Of a stretch of DNA of 64,000 bases, positions 1-9,497 are shown piece after piece. The stretch spans positions 91,184-155,183 of the forward strand of contig NZ_BAEP01000007.1 of NCBI RefSeq assembly GCF_000315015.1. The letters are read 5' to 3'. The stretch is from Paraglaciecola mesophila KMM 241. GTDB lineage: Bacteria > Pseudomonadota > Gammaproteobacteria > Enterobacterales > Alteromonadaceae. Both the position numbers and the translations under genes were made by a program. How positions within the stretch are numbered: the stretch's first letter is position 1; each line of letters begins with the position of its first letter. Below the pieces are notes generated by a model. It was not told the DNA's origin and did no database searches. It saw only the letters and a list, made by a program, of their open reading frames with translations.

Positions 1-1281
1 ATGGGGTGTTATGGCTTATTACGTTTCTTGCTGCTTTACGGTAGCTGGTTTTGGTATTTTCTAGCGTGGTTCTTTATGGGCTTGGGGATTGTCACTAAAG
101 GGGTCGGGTTTCTACCACTACTCATGCTTATACCATTTACCGCGCTTCGGTTTAGTCAGCAAACATATATATTAGGCACCATACGGGGGTGGAGTTGGCA
201 TTGGCTGCTAGGGCCTGTGGTGATGCTAGGGGCCATTGCCCTATGGTTTTTACCCATGCTTTATTGGGTAGATGTTCAGCATAACCCGCTTTTCGATGCG
301 TATCGAGACAATATTCTATTCAAGCAAACGGTTACCCGCTACGCGGATTCTTGGCACCACTTAAAGCCATTCTGGTATTACCTAACCAATGTCATCCCAG
401 TTTTTTGGTTGCCTCTATGCCTCTTTATTCCATGGCTTATCACACCTTGGGTGAGGGCGATAAAAGGGGGTGACTGGCGCATTGCTTTGATACTGGGTTG
501 GGTCGTATTGTTATTGATTTTTTTCAGTATAAGCCCAGGTAAACGTGGCGTATACATCTTGCCTGCATTGCCTATGCTCGCGATAATCACCGCGCCATAT
601 TTACCACAGATTATGCGCAGTAAAATACTAAATGGCCTTGTTTATTCGGTTGTATTGCTACTGTCACTGGCGCTGTTTACGTTTGGTTTTGCAGGACTTT
701 TTGATGCAACGTTTACCAGCGAGTTAAGCATTAAATATGGCATTGAGCCTTGGTTTTTTTTGCTCACCATGGGCATAGTAGGTTTGCTGGTATGCGCTGT
801 TCTGCTAATTGTAAGAAAGTATCGGCTGAGTTTATCGTGCAGTTGGTTGCTGTTTATACCTGTGCTGTGGGTTGGGTATTCCACATGGGGATATACGCTC
901 TTGAATGACGTTAAAACGCCCAAAAATGTCTTTGCGGAAATGGAATCATTCGTACCTAAAGGCAGACTTCTGGCGTTAGTGAATTTCTCCGAGCAGTTTA
1001 TTCTTTTTTCACCCTATAAAGTGACTCATTTTGGCTATCACACGCCAACTGAACTTCAGATGCAGGCAGCTTGGCGCTGGCAAAAATCTCATCCAAATGG
1101 GCTCATTTTGCTTGATGCTCAGACACCCACTGATTGTTTTGATATGGCGCAGGGGTACCCTGTTGGCTTAGCCCACCGAGTAAATTGGCTGTTACTTGAT
1201 AGTTCTGCTAGGCAAGCGGCGTGTCCAGAGCCGAGCATTAGGGTCACTGAATATCATACAGCTGCATTAGGCACTCATTGA
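1..1281 (+). CDS. ArnT/PMT-family glycosyltransferase, 5'-truncated by window edge
   Basis: Integral inner-membrane protein of the ArnT-like (GT83/PMT) family, which transfers sugars from undecaprenyl-phosphate donors to lipid A or other acceptors on the periplasmic side. The visible 426 residues begin within the family's multi-helix core: a hydrophobic segment with the characteristic GLGIVTKG motif lies at residues 27-34, which in full-length proteins is well inside the chain, so about 150 residues are probably missing upstream. Many hydrophobic helices follow to about residue 300, then a soluble C-terminal domain (about 305-426). The first ATG of the window is therefore unlikely to be the true start. 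The 3' end overlaps the convergent AraC gene by 15 bases. The acceptor sugar cannot be told from sequence. Confidence 0.75.
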   Translation: MGCYGLLRFLLLYGSWFWYFLAWFFMGLGIVTKGVGFLPLLMLIPFTALRFSQQTYILGTIRGWSWHWLLGPVVMLGAIALWFLPMLYWVDVQHNPLFDAYRDNILFKQTVTRYADSWHHLKPFWYYLTNVIPVFWLPLCLFIPWLITPWVRAIKGGDWRIALILGWVVLLLIFFSISPGKRGVYILPALPMLAIITAPYLPQIMRSKILNGLVYSVVLLLSLALFTFGFAGLFDATFTSELSIKYGIEPWFFLLTMGIVGLLVCAVLLIVRKYRLSLSCSWLLFIPVLWVGYSTWGYTLLNDVKTPKNVFAEMESFVPKGRLLALVNFSEQFILFSPYKVTHFGYHTPTELQMQAAWRWQKSHPNGLILLDAQTPTDCFDMAQGYPVGLAHRVNWLLLDSSARQAACPEPSIRVTEYHTAALGTH

Positions 1282-2157
1282 TACTTCACTTGGTGACTGA
1301 TTAAAATGGCGTTTGAATTCGCGGCTAAATTGAGACGCGCTGGTGTAACCCACTTGAAATGCCGCTTCGCTAGCGCGACTGCCATTGGCTGTGATCAGAT
1401 CCTTTGCTTTGACTAGACGCACTTTCTTTAAATATTGCAAAGGTGATTCAAACGTGACTTGCTTAAACGCCCGATGAAAGGCCGATACACTCATGTTGAC
1501 TTCATCAGCTAAGGTTTCTACCGTTATAGGACTGGCGTAATTAGCGTGTAACGACGCTAGCGCCCTTGCTACTCTTGCGTAGTGGCCATCATGCTGAGCC
1601 AAACCAAATAGGGTTTTTCCTTGGGAGCCACATAACACTCTGTATACCAATTCCTTGATCACATCCGCTCCAAAAATATCAGTTTCAACAGGATTTGACA
1701 GTATCACCAGTAAGCGCTGAATAATGTTCTCTAAGGGTGCGTCTACTTTAGCCGCTTGTGCGCAACTTATTTGGCTACATGGCTCGCTTTGAGTATATCG
1801 CTGGTGCTGCTGCATATGATTAACAAGTTGATGCAATAATGCGGGCTTAACATCTATGGATAACCCCATGATAGGCAAGCCATTGTCCACAAAGGCCTCA
1901 CATTCCAGTGGCATTGGCACCCCGAGTACTAGGTAGTCCCCCGCACCATATTGAATGTGGTGATCAGGAAAGTGGATCACCTTTCTACCTTGCACCACTA
2001 TAATAATGCCAGACTGATAAACCAGTGGCTGCCTCGGACTCCCCTTACTCGCGCGAAAGAAACGCACCCCAGGCAATGCTGTTTCAACGTGCCCTTCAAG
2101 GTTGAGTAATCCGGCTTTATCTGCGAAAAGGTGGATCCCATCGACCAAAGTGCTCAT
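1267..2157 (-). CDS. AraC-family transcriptional regulator (YqhC-like)
   Basis: 296-residue regulator with an AraC_N-type N-terminal cupin domain (about residues 20-170; IIIVVQGRKVIHF and the YGAGDYLVLGVPMP stretch are typical) and a C-terminal double helix-turn-helix (about 195-292) ending in the usual FKRHFNQSPSEV signature. It is transcribed divergently from a YqhD-type aldehyde reductase 190 bases away. In Escherichia coli the AraC_N protein YqhC activates yqhD in response to reactive aldehydes, and the same architecture and gene order here suggest the same control. That role is inferred from context. Confidence 0.88.
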   Translation of the reverse strand: MSTLVDGIHLFADKAGLLNLEGHVETALPGVRFFRASKGSPRQPLVYQSGIIIVVQGRKVIHFPDHHIQYGAGDYLVLGVPMPLECEAFVDNGLPIMGLSIDVKPALLHQLVNHMQQHQRYTQSEPCSQISCAQAAKVDAPLENIIQRLLVILSNPVETDIFGADVIKELVYRVLCGSQGKTLFGLAQHDGHYARVARALASLHANYASPITVETLADEVNMSVSAFHRAFKQVTFESPLQYLKKVRLVKAKDLITANGSRASEAAFQVGYTSASQFSREFKRHFNQSPSEVSMSA

Positions 2158-2346
2158 ATTTTTTCTCTTTAAACTAGCCTAAGGGTTTAAATTATAGTGT
2201 TTGATAGCTTTAGGCAAGCTTTTGGCGTTATTTACGCTTTTTTACTGGTATGTGTGTCTATATTATACATTAACTAACCGGTGAGAGAGTCATCAGAGCA
2301 GGCTGAGAGCGTTAGCGAAATTGATTACAAATATGAGGAAAATACG

Positions 2347-3492
2347 ATGAAATTTAGTTATGTAAACCCAACACAAATTCAATTTGGCCAAGGGCAAATT
2401 GCGTCTTTGGGTGCACTTATCCCTAAAGCGCAAAAAGTGCTGGTGGTTTATGGTGGGGGTTCAATTAAAACCAACGGCGTTTACGATCAGGTCGTTGCAG
2501 CTCTTGGGGATCACGACTGGCTAGAGTTTTCAGGCGTGGGTGCTAACCCGACAATTGAAGTGCTTGATAAAGCCGTTGCAATCGCTAAAGAGCAGAAAGT
2601 TGATTTCGTACTCGGTGTAGGTGGTGGCTCTGTTATCGACGGTGTTAAATACATCGCAGCGGCTGCAATTTATGACGGCGAAGGTTGGGATATTCTTCAA
2701 GGTAAGCATAAAGTCACCGCAGCGTTACCCTTAGGTGCAGTGCTAACTTTGCCTGCTACTGGGTCAGAGTCAAACTCAGGCTCGGTTGTCAGTAAAGCAG
2801 CCACCCAGGAAAAGCTTGCGTTTATGGCGCCTGCAGTTCAACCAAAATTCGCGGTGATGGACCCAGACGTAATGAAAACTTTACCTCAGCGCCAGTTAGT
2901 TAACGGTTTAGTTGATGCTTGGGTTCATACTTGTGAGCAATACCTGACCTTCAATGCTGGAGCGCTGGTACAAGATGGCTACGCTGAAGCATTGCTTAAA
3001 GCCCTGAAAACCTTGGGTGATAATTTTGATAAGCAAGACGATGCATGGCGTGCCAATTTAATGTGGTCAGCTAATCAAGCATTGAACGGTTTAATTGGCT
3101 CTGGCGTCGCTCAAGATTGGGCCACTCACATGATTGGACATGAGTTGACCGCTTTGTATGGTGTGGATCACGCACGTTCATTGGCCATTGTTCAGCCATC
3201 CTTATTGCGTAACCAATTGGTAGCGAAAAAAGCGAAATTAGAGCAAATGGGCAGAAATGTGTTCGGCTTAAGCGAATCAGAAGATTTAGCTGAGCGTACC
3301 ATTTCAGCTATCGAAGCCTTCTATCATAGCTTGAAAGTGGCTACTCAATTGACCGAGCACGGTGGTGACAAAGCACAGGCAGTAGATGCTGTGGTGTCAC
3401 AACTTGAAGCTCACGGCATGAAAGCGTTAGGTGAAAACCAAGCAATTACGCTGACTGAAAGCCGCGCAATACTGGAACAAGCTGTGGCCTAG
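2347..3492 (+). CDS. yqhD: Iron/zinc-dependent alcohol dehydrogenase, YqhD-type aldehyde reductase
   Basis: NADPH-dependent aldehyde reductase of the type III metal-dependent alcohol dehydrogenase family, cytoplasmic; it detoxifies short-chain and lipid-derived aldehydes. The N-terminal dinucleotide domain carries YGGGSIK (about 35-41) and GVGGGSVIDG (about 90-99). The metal site is visible as D190, H194, H261 and H275, with the 4- and 14-residue spacings of YqhD and FucO. I chose the ATG at 2347 because GAGGA lies at 2335-2339 and the protein then starts like YqhD; an in-frame GTG at 2281 would add 22 residues without family support. The divergent AraC regulator is its likely activator. Confidence 0.9.
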   Translation: MKFSYVNPTQIQFGQGQIASLGALIPKAQKVLVVYGGGSIKTNGVYDQVVAALGDHDWLEFSGVGANPTIEVLDKAVAIAKEQKVDFVLGVGGGSVIDGVKYIAAAAIYDGEGWDILQGKHKVTAALPLGAVLTLPATGSESNSGSVVSKAATQEKLAFMAPAVQPKFAVMDPDVMKTLPQRQLVNGLVDAWVHTCEQYLTFNAGALVQDGYAEALLKALKTLGDNFDKQDDAWRANLMWSANQALNGLIGSGVAQDWATHMIGHELTALYGVDHARSLAIVQPSLLRNQLVAKKAKLEQMGRNVFGLSESEDLAERTISAIEAFYHSLKVATQLTEHGGDKAQAVDAVVSQLEAHGMKALGENQAITLTESRAILEQAVA

Positions 3493-3608
3493 TTTTCGAT
3501 TAGTAACATCAGTTTCAATGTTATTTTCAATATCGCCTTCAAAATAGTTTTGTGTGTTGTCGCTGCGCCTTATTTCTAGGGCGTTAGCGGCCTTTTTATG
3601 CGGCGAAA

Positions 3609-3645
3609 CAAAAAGGGTTACACAAATGTGTAACCTTTTTTTAGG
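3609..3645. terminator. Bidirectional rho-independent terminator
   Basis: Stem AAGGGTTACAC / GTGTAACCTTT with a 4-base AAAT loop, flanked by an A-run on the left and a T-run on the right. It lies between the convergent yqhD and mscS genes and can end both transcripts. Confidence 0.85.
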
Positions 3646-3694
3646 TACTTTTTTTGTTCAGCACTCAATTTAACTCTTTGTTTAATAATGCCTG

Positions 3695-4528
3695 TTAGCT
3701 GTTTTCTTGAATGATATGAACATCTCGTTGAGGGAATGGAATGGTTAAGCCCACCTCTTCTACAGCAGTTTTAAGCATCGGGCGTATATCAAAAAACAGT
3801 GACCAGTAGTCATCCGTTTTAACGAATGCACGCACTAAGAAATCAACCGAACTTGATCCTAAGTCAACCACAGCGACCACATTGCCTTCTTCTTTGAGAA
3901 CGCGGGGGTCATTCATGATGGCTTGTTCCATCGCTTCTTTACCTTTGGCGATATCATCTGAATAAGAGATACCGATAGATATTTCCACGGCTCTTACGCT
4001 GCTTGCGGTGTAATTAGTAATATTGCCATTAGCTAAAGGACCATTTGGCACAATGATAATGCGCTTATCAAACGTTTCAAATGTGGTGACAAAAATGCCT
4101 ATATCTAAAATAACCCCTTCTACGTCTTGTGCACCAACATAATCCGCTACTTTAAATGGACGGAAGATAAGGATCATCACGCCCCCTGCGAAGTTAGAGA
4201 GGCTGCCTTGCAACGCAAAGCCAACAGCTAAACCTGCGGCGCCCAATATAGCCACAAATGAAGTGGTTTCGATACCCACCATTGATGCCACGCTAATGAC
4301 AAGAAGTACTTTGAGAACGACCTCAAAAATATTAGTTAAGAATTGGGCAAGTGTTTCATCTGGTAGCCCTTTAACTGCGTGGCGCCTAACGGCATTACTG
4401 ACTTTACCTATTATCCACAGGCCAACCACTAAGACAACAATGGCTAATATAAGTTGGCCGCCGTACTCGGTGCCAAGCGTGATCGCTTTATCGTAGAAAG
4501 TTTGCAACTGTTTTTCGAACGAGTCCAT
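3695..4528 (-). CDS. mscS: Small-conductance mechanosensitive channel, MscS family
   Basis: 277-residue channel close in length to E. coli MscS (286). Three transmembrane segments are visible: about 20-45, 65-90 and the pore-lining TM3 at about 93-125 with its alternating small residues (LGAAGLAVGFALQGSLSNFA). A cytoplasmic beta/alpha-beta vestibule domain follows (about 128-277), with the conserved PNGPLANGNITNY segment. The family opens under membrane tension to release osmolytes during hypo-osmotic shock. AAGGGA precedes the ATG at a good distance. It appears monocistronic. Confidence 0.92.
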   Translation of the reverse strand: MDSFEKQLQTFYDKAITLGTEYGGQLILAIVVLVVGLWIIGKVSNAVRRHAVKGLPDETLAQFLTNIFEVVLKVLLVISVASMVGIETTSFVAILGAAGLAVGFALQGSLSNFAGGVMILIFRPFKVADYVGAQDVEGVILDIGIFVTTFETFDKRIIIVPNGPLANGNITNYTASSVRAVEISIGISYSDDIAKGKEAMEQAIMNDPRVLKEEGNVVAVVDLGSSSVDFLVRAFVKTDDYWSLFFDIRPMLKTAVEEVGLTIPFPQRDVHIIQENS

Positions 4529-4831
4529 GGTACATCCCTTGTTATCTATTTTCAGCGAACGACAACTTGTGTTCGCATTGTATTTTGCAGCGCACTTTGC
4601 GCACTACTCTTTTCGCCGATAGTAATCATTACTATTTTGGCCAGAGTAAAACTTTACGAAGGATGCGCCGTAAGTGCTATTAGACAATAGTGGACTGTAG
4701 CAGTGTAAAGTAGGGTGAAAATGACGTTAAGGCACAAAAAAATAAAGACAAAGTGAGAGAAGATAGCGCTAAACGAACGCAAATCCTTGCACTGAGCTTG
4801 AGTCACTCAGTGCCTAAGGTAAAGTACAATG
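4529..4831. other. Intergenic region between mscS and the TetR gene
   Basis: About 300 bases without a credible gene. It would hold the mscS promoter. A perfect dyad GCACTGAG / CTCAGTGC at 4789-4813 (9-base loop) lies just past the TetR stop codon; it lacks a T-run, so it is at best a weak terminator. Small open frames here have no ribosome site and no family likeness. Confidence 0.5.
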
Positions 4832-5425
4832 TCAGTGTATCGGGTGGGTGAGCTGCTGAAAAAGCTGCTCAATTTGCTGCTCCACAACTTGGGTGTCTCT
4901 TGTTGCTTTGAGATAAGAACGCCAACCGATAATGCTTATCTGCAGTGTTTTGGCTGCCGCGACGACATCGGTGCCTGCTGGCAAGTTACCTTGCTCTTTT
5001 GCCTTGGTAAATACATCTGCAAACCTGGCCTCGACTTGATTGAGTAGAGTACGTACCAAACTCAGTATTTCACTATGGCTTTCATCGAGCTCTGCCAGTG
5101 TTTTAGCCAGCATGCACATTTCGCTAGGTCTAGTGTTATTGGGGCATAACACCAGGTCGTGGAGCAGTTGCTGGAACGCTTGTAGAGCGTTAGCATTGTT
5201 CATCACTTGCGTGTTCAGTTGTTCTGTTAGTGCTTGCGCGTAATGGTTGAGTACTGTAGCGAATAAATCGGCTTTGCTACCAAATGCTGCATAAATACTA
5301 CCGGGCCGCATATCAAGCGCACTTTGTAATTCACGAGTCGAGGTGCCTATATAGCCCCTCTCCCAGAATAACTGAGTGGCTTTTTCAAGCACGTCTGCCC
5401 GATCGAATTTTGAAACATTAGCCAT
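4832..5425 (-). CDS. TetR/AcrR-family transcriptional regulator
   Basis: 197-residue repressor-type regulator. The N-terminal helix-turn-helix is at about residues 10-56 (FWERGYIGTSTRELQSAL and MRPGSIYAAFGSKADLF are the classic TetR_N pattern), followed by an all-helical ligand/dimer domain. GGGAGG at a good distance precedes the ATG. No target gene is adjacent: the neighbours are mscS and, beyond a 600-base gap, a response regulator, so it may act only on itself or at a distance. A dyad at 5594-5609 is a possible operator. Ligand unknown. Confidence 0.87.
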   Translation of the reverse strand: MANVSKFDRADVLEKATQLFWERGYIGTSTRELQSALDMRPGSIYAAFGSKADLFATVLNHYAQALTEQLNTQVMNNANALQAFQQLLHDLVLCPNNTRPSEMCMLAKTLAELDESHSEILSLVRTLLNQVEARFADVFTKAKEQGNLPAGTDVVAAAKTLQISIIGWRSYLKATRDTQVVEQQIEQLFQQLTHPIH

Positions 5426-6036
5426 GCTTGCCTCCCGTTCTGGTTTGCCTTTTATACCAACTAATACCCATCAGTCATACAAAGTACGTGTGGCATGTCC
5501 TGCATCGAATGTCGTATATAGGACATGTAATACCGCTGATGCGAATAAACTGATTCAAGGTGAGCAGGCGTATAGAGCAAGTTATAGATTTTTTTGAACG
5601 AATGTTCAAGTAGCGTGAGAATACCTTTGCGAGTTATCAGTGTCAAATCCTGTCTGTGCTAAACTAAGCGTAACTTGGATTTTGAAACCTTGTAAATCAC
5701 GCATTTTCAATAAGCTCAGCAATGCTATCGAGTCCATTTTACCACCCAATCGCTGCTGTTAATTGACGCCTTGAACGGCAGTGTGTTGTGCGTAAACGTC
5801 TAGAGTAACTGGATTATTCAACTGCGAAGTGCTGTTGTTATAAGCGATTATACTTTTAATCGAGATTTTTCTGATTAATTATGGGGACACCCTTTAAAGT
5901 CAATCAGACTTTAGTATATAGTGCGTCGTGAATTGGCTTTGAAATCAATCAGTAAAGCTTGCAATCACCTCCTGTAGTGGGTTTACTACAATCGTTCAGA
6001 TATTAAAATACTTTTCTTCATACGTATATTTTCATA
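5426..6036. other. 611-base non-coding region with two dyads
   Basis: No convincing gene on either strand; short frames lack ribosome sites and look random. It contains a perfect inverted repeat TTGAAC-GAAT-GTTCAA at 5594-5609, about 170 bases upstream of the TetR start, and TAAAGTC-AATCA-GACTTTA at 5895-5913, about 125 bases upstream of the response regulator. Either may be a protein-binding site. An unannotated small RNA cannot be excluded. Confidence 0.45.
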
Positions 6037-6948
6037 GTGAGTAAAATGCCTAAAAACGCTGAAAAAGCGCGAATATTGATAGTCGACGATGAGCCGATAA
6101 ATATTCATGTCCTATCCAACGCATTAAATGATACTTACAACCTATTTGCGGTTACCTCAGGACGAGAAGCGATCGCGTTTTGCATGACGCACGCACCCGA
6201 TCTGGTGTTAATGGATATGGACATGCCTGACATCAACGGCGTAGAAGCATGTAAAACGTTGAAAGAAAAAAGTGAAACACATGATATCCCCATCGTATTC
6301 GTGACGGGACATGGTGATTCAGATGCTGAAGACAAATGTTGGGAAGCAGGCGGCGTTGATTTTTTAACCAAGCCGGTAAACGCCAATACCTTAAATCATC
6401 GTATTAAGTCGCACCTCGCGTTAAAAGAGTTAACGGATGAGCTCCGTCGTATGGCCTACCAAGACGGTTTAACTCAAGTCAGTAATAGGCGTTATTTCGA
6501 TGAGTACCTGTTGCGTCAACAAAAGTTGAGCCAACGTAGTGGAAGTTTCTTCGCTCTGTTGATGTTCGATATCGACTTTTTCAAATCTTACAATGATCAC
6601 TATGGTCATTTAGCCGGTGATGATTGTTTGCGCTTGGTGGCCAAGGTATTAAAGCAATCTGTAGAGCGCCCTGGGGACTTCGTTGCCCGATTCGGTGGGG
6701 AAGAATTCGCTGTTGTGCTACCTGAAACCGATATAGCGGGTGCAATTCTGGTGGCTACAAAGCTGCTAGCTAATGTGCGCGAGCTGGGGATTAAACACAA
6801 AGGCTCACCCTTTGGTGTGGTGACAGGAAGTATAGGTATAGCGGCTAGTGACGGTAGCAAAAAGACCTTGCAAGAATTGATCGACACGGCAGATAGGCGT
6901 TTGTATGTTGCTAAAACAAGCGGCCGGGATCAATTCATTTCTAAATAG
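6037..6948 (+). CDS. Response regulator with GGDEF domain (PleD-like diguanylate cyclase)
   Basis: 303 residues: a receiver domain (about 10-130) followed by a GGDEF domain (about 145-303). The receiver has the acidic pocket VDDEP at 16-20, phospho-acceptor D60 in LVLMDMDMP and the conserved FLTKPV lysine. The cyclase has GGEEF, and an RPGD sequence five residues before it matches the RxxD inhibitory I-site, so product inhibition is expected. It would make c-di-GMP in response to phosphorylation; no histidine kinase is adjacent. The start is either the GTG at 6037 or the ATG at 6046; neither has a clear ribosome site. Confidence 0.92.
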   Translation: MSKMPKNAEKARILIVDDEPINIHVLSNALNDTYNLFAVTSGREAIAFCMTHAPDLVLMDMDMPDINGVEACKTLKEKSETHDIPIVFVTGHGDSDAEDKCWEAGGVDFLTKPVNANTLNHRIKSHLALKELTDELRRMAYQDGLTQVSNRRYFDEYLLRQQKLSQRSGSFFALLMFDIDFFKSYNDHYGHLAGDDCLRLVAKVLKQSVERPGDFVARFGGEEFAVVLPETDIAGAILVATKLLANVRELGIKHKGSPFGVVTGSIGIAASDGSKKTLQELIDTADRRLYVAKTSGRDQFISK

Positions 6949-6992
6949 AGTGCGCTTGTCGCAATCTTCTCAACTTTTTAACTTCTATCACG

Positions 6993-7016
6993 TGAGTTAA
7001 CCTTGTTGTTAACTCA
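6993..7016. terminator. Hairpin between convergent genes
   Basis: Perfect 9-base arms TGAGTTAAC / GTTAACTCA around a 6-base loop, directly abutting the stop codon of the pagL-like gene. No T-run follows on either strand, so termination is only suggested by position. Confidence 0.4.
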
Positions 7017-7559
7017 TCAAAATGATTTTGCGTATGCAATGTTCAAAAAGTCCATTCCAGGATTATTACTTCCCAGGCCACCATTGGAATAATGCATGTA
7101 TCGTAACGCCAAGGATGATGTATTGTTCTGACCAAATTCAACTTTTACTCCCAATCTGTCTTCAAATTGGTAGTGAGAGCCAATATCTTTACCGGCAAAT
7201 TTTCTATCTTTTACTAGGCTCACGCCGATACCTGCTTCCCATTTCACTGGGTATTGGTCCCATAACGTAGCAAATTGCTTTGATATAACCGGTGACAGAG
7301 AAACCGCATAATTAGTCTGGTGGCTATTTTGCTCTCCGTATTCCCAGAAATTGGCGCTGACTTCCCAATATAAATCTACCTTACCCAGCCAAGGTATTTC
7401 GGCTACCTGATGGGTAAAAGGCCGGTAAGCCAATCGGATCCCTTGCGTGCTCCCTTCACCATTTAAAAAGTCAATTGCGTACCCTTGCTCTCTAGCATGA
7501 ACAGTACCTGAGAGTACGACCAAGAAAATTGTTAACCCGAACACGAGTGACCTGCGCAT
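7017..7559 (-). CDS. pagL: PagL-like lipid A 3-O-deacylase
   Basis: 180-residue outer-membrane beta-barrel enzyme that removes the 3-position acyl chain of lipid A. A signal peptide covers about 1-22 (cleavage near VHA-REQ). The family's catalytic segment RYMHYSNGGLGS is present: H156 and S158 match the catalytic His and Ser, and residue 170, at the +12 position from the Ser where Pseudomonas PagL has Glu, is Asp. The last residue is Phe, as expected for barrel insertion. The Asp substitution is conservative and does not by itself argue against activity. It stands alone, convergent with the GGDEF gene. Confidence 0.82.
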   Translation of the reverse strand: MRRSLVFGLTIFLVVLSGTVHAREQGYAIDFLNGEGSTQGIRLAYRPFTHQVAEIPWLGKVDLYWEVSANFWEYGEQNSHQTNYAVSLSPVISKQFATLWDQYPVKWEAGIGVSLVKDRKFAGKDIGSHYQFEDRLGVKVEFGQNNTSSLALRYMHYSNGGLGSNNPGMDFLNIAYAKSF

Positions 7560-7817
7560 TCTGCCCCTATAAATTGATTAATAATTTACGCTTCAGGGAG
7601 CAGAATGAATGCCATCTCAAATGTTCGTTTAAATAGAGTTTAAAAATCAATGAGTTAGTTCATATTCTGGGTAGTGTAGCAAGGCGGGGAATAATGCTAT
7701 TTTGTAAAATTTCAAATCGAAGAAAGTAAATTCTTCTTATTAGTTGGCGTTATTTTCATGGAAAATAGCACCAACCAAACGATATTAATGATGTTCAATC
7801 TGGCTAAAAAAAGCCAT

Positions 7818-8267
7818 TCAATTGACTGATCCCGCGCTGAGCTCATATTCAAGTGAAGGGTCAACCAGAAATTTCCCTGCCATTGCTTCTCGACCTAATA
7901 ACATCAAATAGGTCATTTCAGAGCGGTCTGTAAGTGTCAATTGAATGTCCCATGTCAAATCGGCCATTTGGATTTCAGTTTTAATGGTGTAACGCTTTTC
8001 AAGGGTGGCGGTTGAGCTTTTCACACGCTTGATGGCTTCTACTTTTGCTTCGCGGCGAACAATTTCAGCCACATTGTGGATATTCGGATGAATGTCGAAG
8101 CTGACCCAAGTATTACCACCACGTTCGAACTCTTCAATATTGTCTACGTGTAGCGATGAGGTCGTAGCGCCAGTATCAACTCTAACGTTTAACGATTGGA
8201 TCGTCAGTTCTGGTAAGTCACACAATTCCAGGGTGCCGACTATAGGCTTATTTAAATATCTATGCAT
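7818..8267 (-). CDS. rimB: RimB/RloA-type retropepsin-like protease associated with RimK
   Basis: 149-residue protein of the ATP-dependent zinc protease / RimK-associated family with a retropepsin-like fold. The active-site motif is VDTGATTSS with D31-T32-G33, and the second conserved segment is LMLLGREAM near residue 120. In Pseudomonas, RimB opposes RimK by trimming the glutamate tails RimK adds to ribosomal protein S6, and the two are co-encoded. Here it follows rimK by 71 bases on the same strand, so one operon is likely. The family's metal dependence is poorly settled. Confidence 0.8.
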   Translation of the reverse strand: MHRYLNKPIVGTLELCDLPELTIQSLNVRVDTGATTSSLHVDNIEEFERGGNTWVSFDIHPNIHNVAEIVRREAKVEAIKRVKSSTATLEKRYTIKTEIQMADLTWDIQLTLTDRSEMTYLMLLGREAMAGKFLVDPSLEYELSAGSVN

Positions 8268-8338
8268 CGTTGTATCTCTTCAAGGATGGGCGCGCAAGCA
8301 GGTTTTACACAAAGCGCGCCTAGGTTGAATCGTAGCGT

Positions 8339-9244
8339 CTAACCTTTGCCGCGGGTCTTGGTATTATTAGGTTTGGCATTTTTTACAATAAATTCGATGA
8401 TCATGCTAGCAACATCTTTGCCTGTCGCTGTCTCAATCCCCTCCAATCCGGGGGACGAGTTGACTTCCATTACCACAGGGCCATGGTTTGAACGCAGAAT
8501 ATCCACACCGCACATGTTTAGGCCCATGGTCTTCGCCGCATCAATAGCTGTTTTGCGTTCTTGTGGCGAAAGCCGCACTAAGCTGGCGGAACCTCCGCGG
8601 TGTAAGTTTGAGCGGAACTCACCTGCAGCAGCTTGGCGTTTCATGGCGGCAACCACTTTACCGCCTACGACTAAGCAACGAATATCCGCACCGCCAGCCT
8701 CTTTGATATATTCCTGAACTAAAATATTCGCGTTTAATCCCATGAAAGCTTCAATGATAGATTCAGCAGCTTTCTGTGTATCAGCTAGTACTACACCTAT
8801 GCCTTGAGTACCTTCTAATAATTTAATAACAACCGGAGCGCCCCCGACATTTTTTATCAAGTCATCGATACGGTCAGGCTGGCGAGCAAAGCCTGTACGA
8901 GGCATACCAATGCCCTTGCGCGACAATAACTGCATCGAGCGCAATTTGTCGCGAGAACGGCTAATGGCCACAGACTCGTTAATACTAAAGGTACCCATCA
9001 TTTCAAATTGACGAACCACGGCTGTGCCATAAAACGTCACAGATGCACCGATGCGCGGAATAATAGCGTCGTAATAGGGTAAGGCTTCACCTTTAAAGCG
9101 AACGGCCGGGCGGTTGCTGCTGATGTCCATGTAGCAATGCAGTGTGTCGATAATATCGACTTCATGACCTAAGCTTTCGCCTGCTTCTTTGAGGCGTCTG
9201 GTGGAATAAAGATTTTGGTTACGCGATAAAATAGCTATTTTCAT
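8339..9244 (-). CDS. rimK: Ribosomal protein S6 L-glutamate ligase RimK
   Basis: 301-residue ATP-grasp ligase that adds glutamates to the C-terminus of ribosomal protein S6 and can make poly-alpha-glutamate. The ATP-grasp core covers about 105-285, with the nucleotide loop [12 protein letters not shown], the [15 protein letters not shown] strand, and the metal-binding end [13 protein letters not shown]. Length and start ([18 protein letters not shown]) match E. coli RimK closely. It is first in a two-gene unit with the RimB-like protease; divergent from the zntB-like gene. Confidence 0.95.
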   Translation of the reverse strand: MKIAILSRNQNLYSTRRLKEAGESLGHEVDIIDTLHCYMDISSNRPAVRFKGEALPYYDAIIPRIGASVTFYGTAVVRQFEMMGTFSINESVAISRSRDKLRSMQLLSRKGIGMPRTGFARQPDRIDDLIKNVGGAPVVIKLLEGTQGIGVVLADTQKAAESIIEAFMGLNANILVQEYIKEAGGADIRCLVVGGKVVAAMKRQAAAGEFRSNLHRGGSASLVRLSPQERKTAIDAAKTMGLNMCGVDILRSNHGPVVMEVNSSPGLEGIETATGKDVASMIIEFIVKNAKPNNTKTRGKG

Positions 9245-9497
9245 GTGGATCTCTGAAAAATCAATGAATGTAAACTGAGCCTAAACCCGGACAAAGAATG
9301 CAATCAAACACGTTGTTAAGCGTGTCTATTCATTGGATTTGAAGTCATTACTGGAAGTCGTATATGAAGTGACGACTGAATATGTGTAGTGTACACCTTT
9401 TAAGATTTTTTAAACCCTGAGAGCGCAAAAAACAGGTTTGCATACACAAAAAGGTGCTTTATATTCGCCACACTTATCGTACGGTGGGAGTAACACC

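Noticed and set aside
2281..2346. Longer N-terminus of the aldehyde reductase from a GTG start
   Set aside because: The ribosome site sits just before the internal ATG at 2347, and family members start there.
5594..5609. LexA/SOS box
   Set aside because: GAAC-N4-GTTC resembles Gram-positive LexA sites, but gammaproteobacterial LexA uses CTGT-N8-ACAG, and no SOS gene follows.
5461..5646. Small open frames on both strands in the TetR upstream gap
   Set aside because: They lack ribosome sites and recognisable domains and overlap candidate regulatory dyads.
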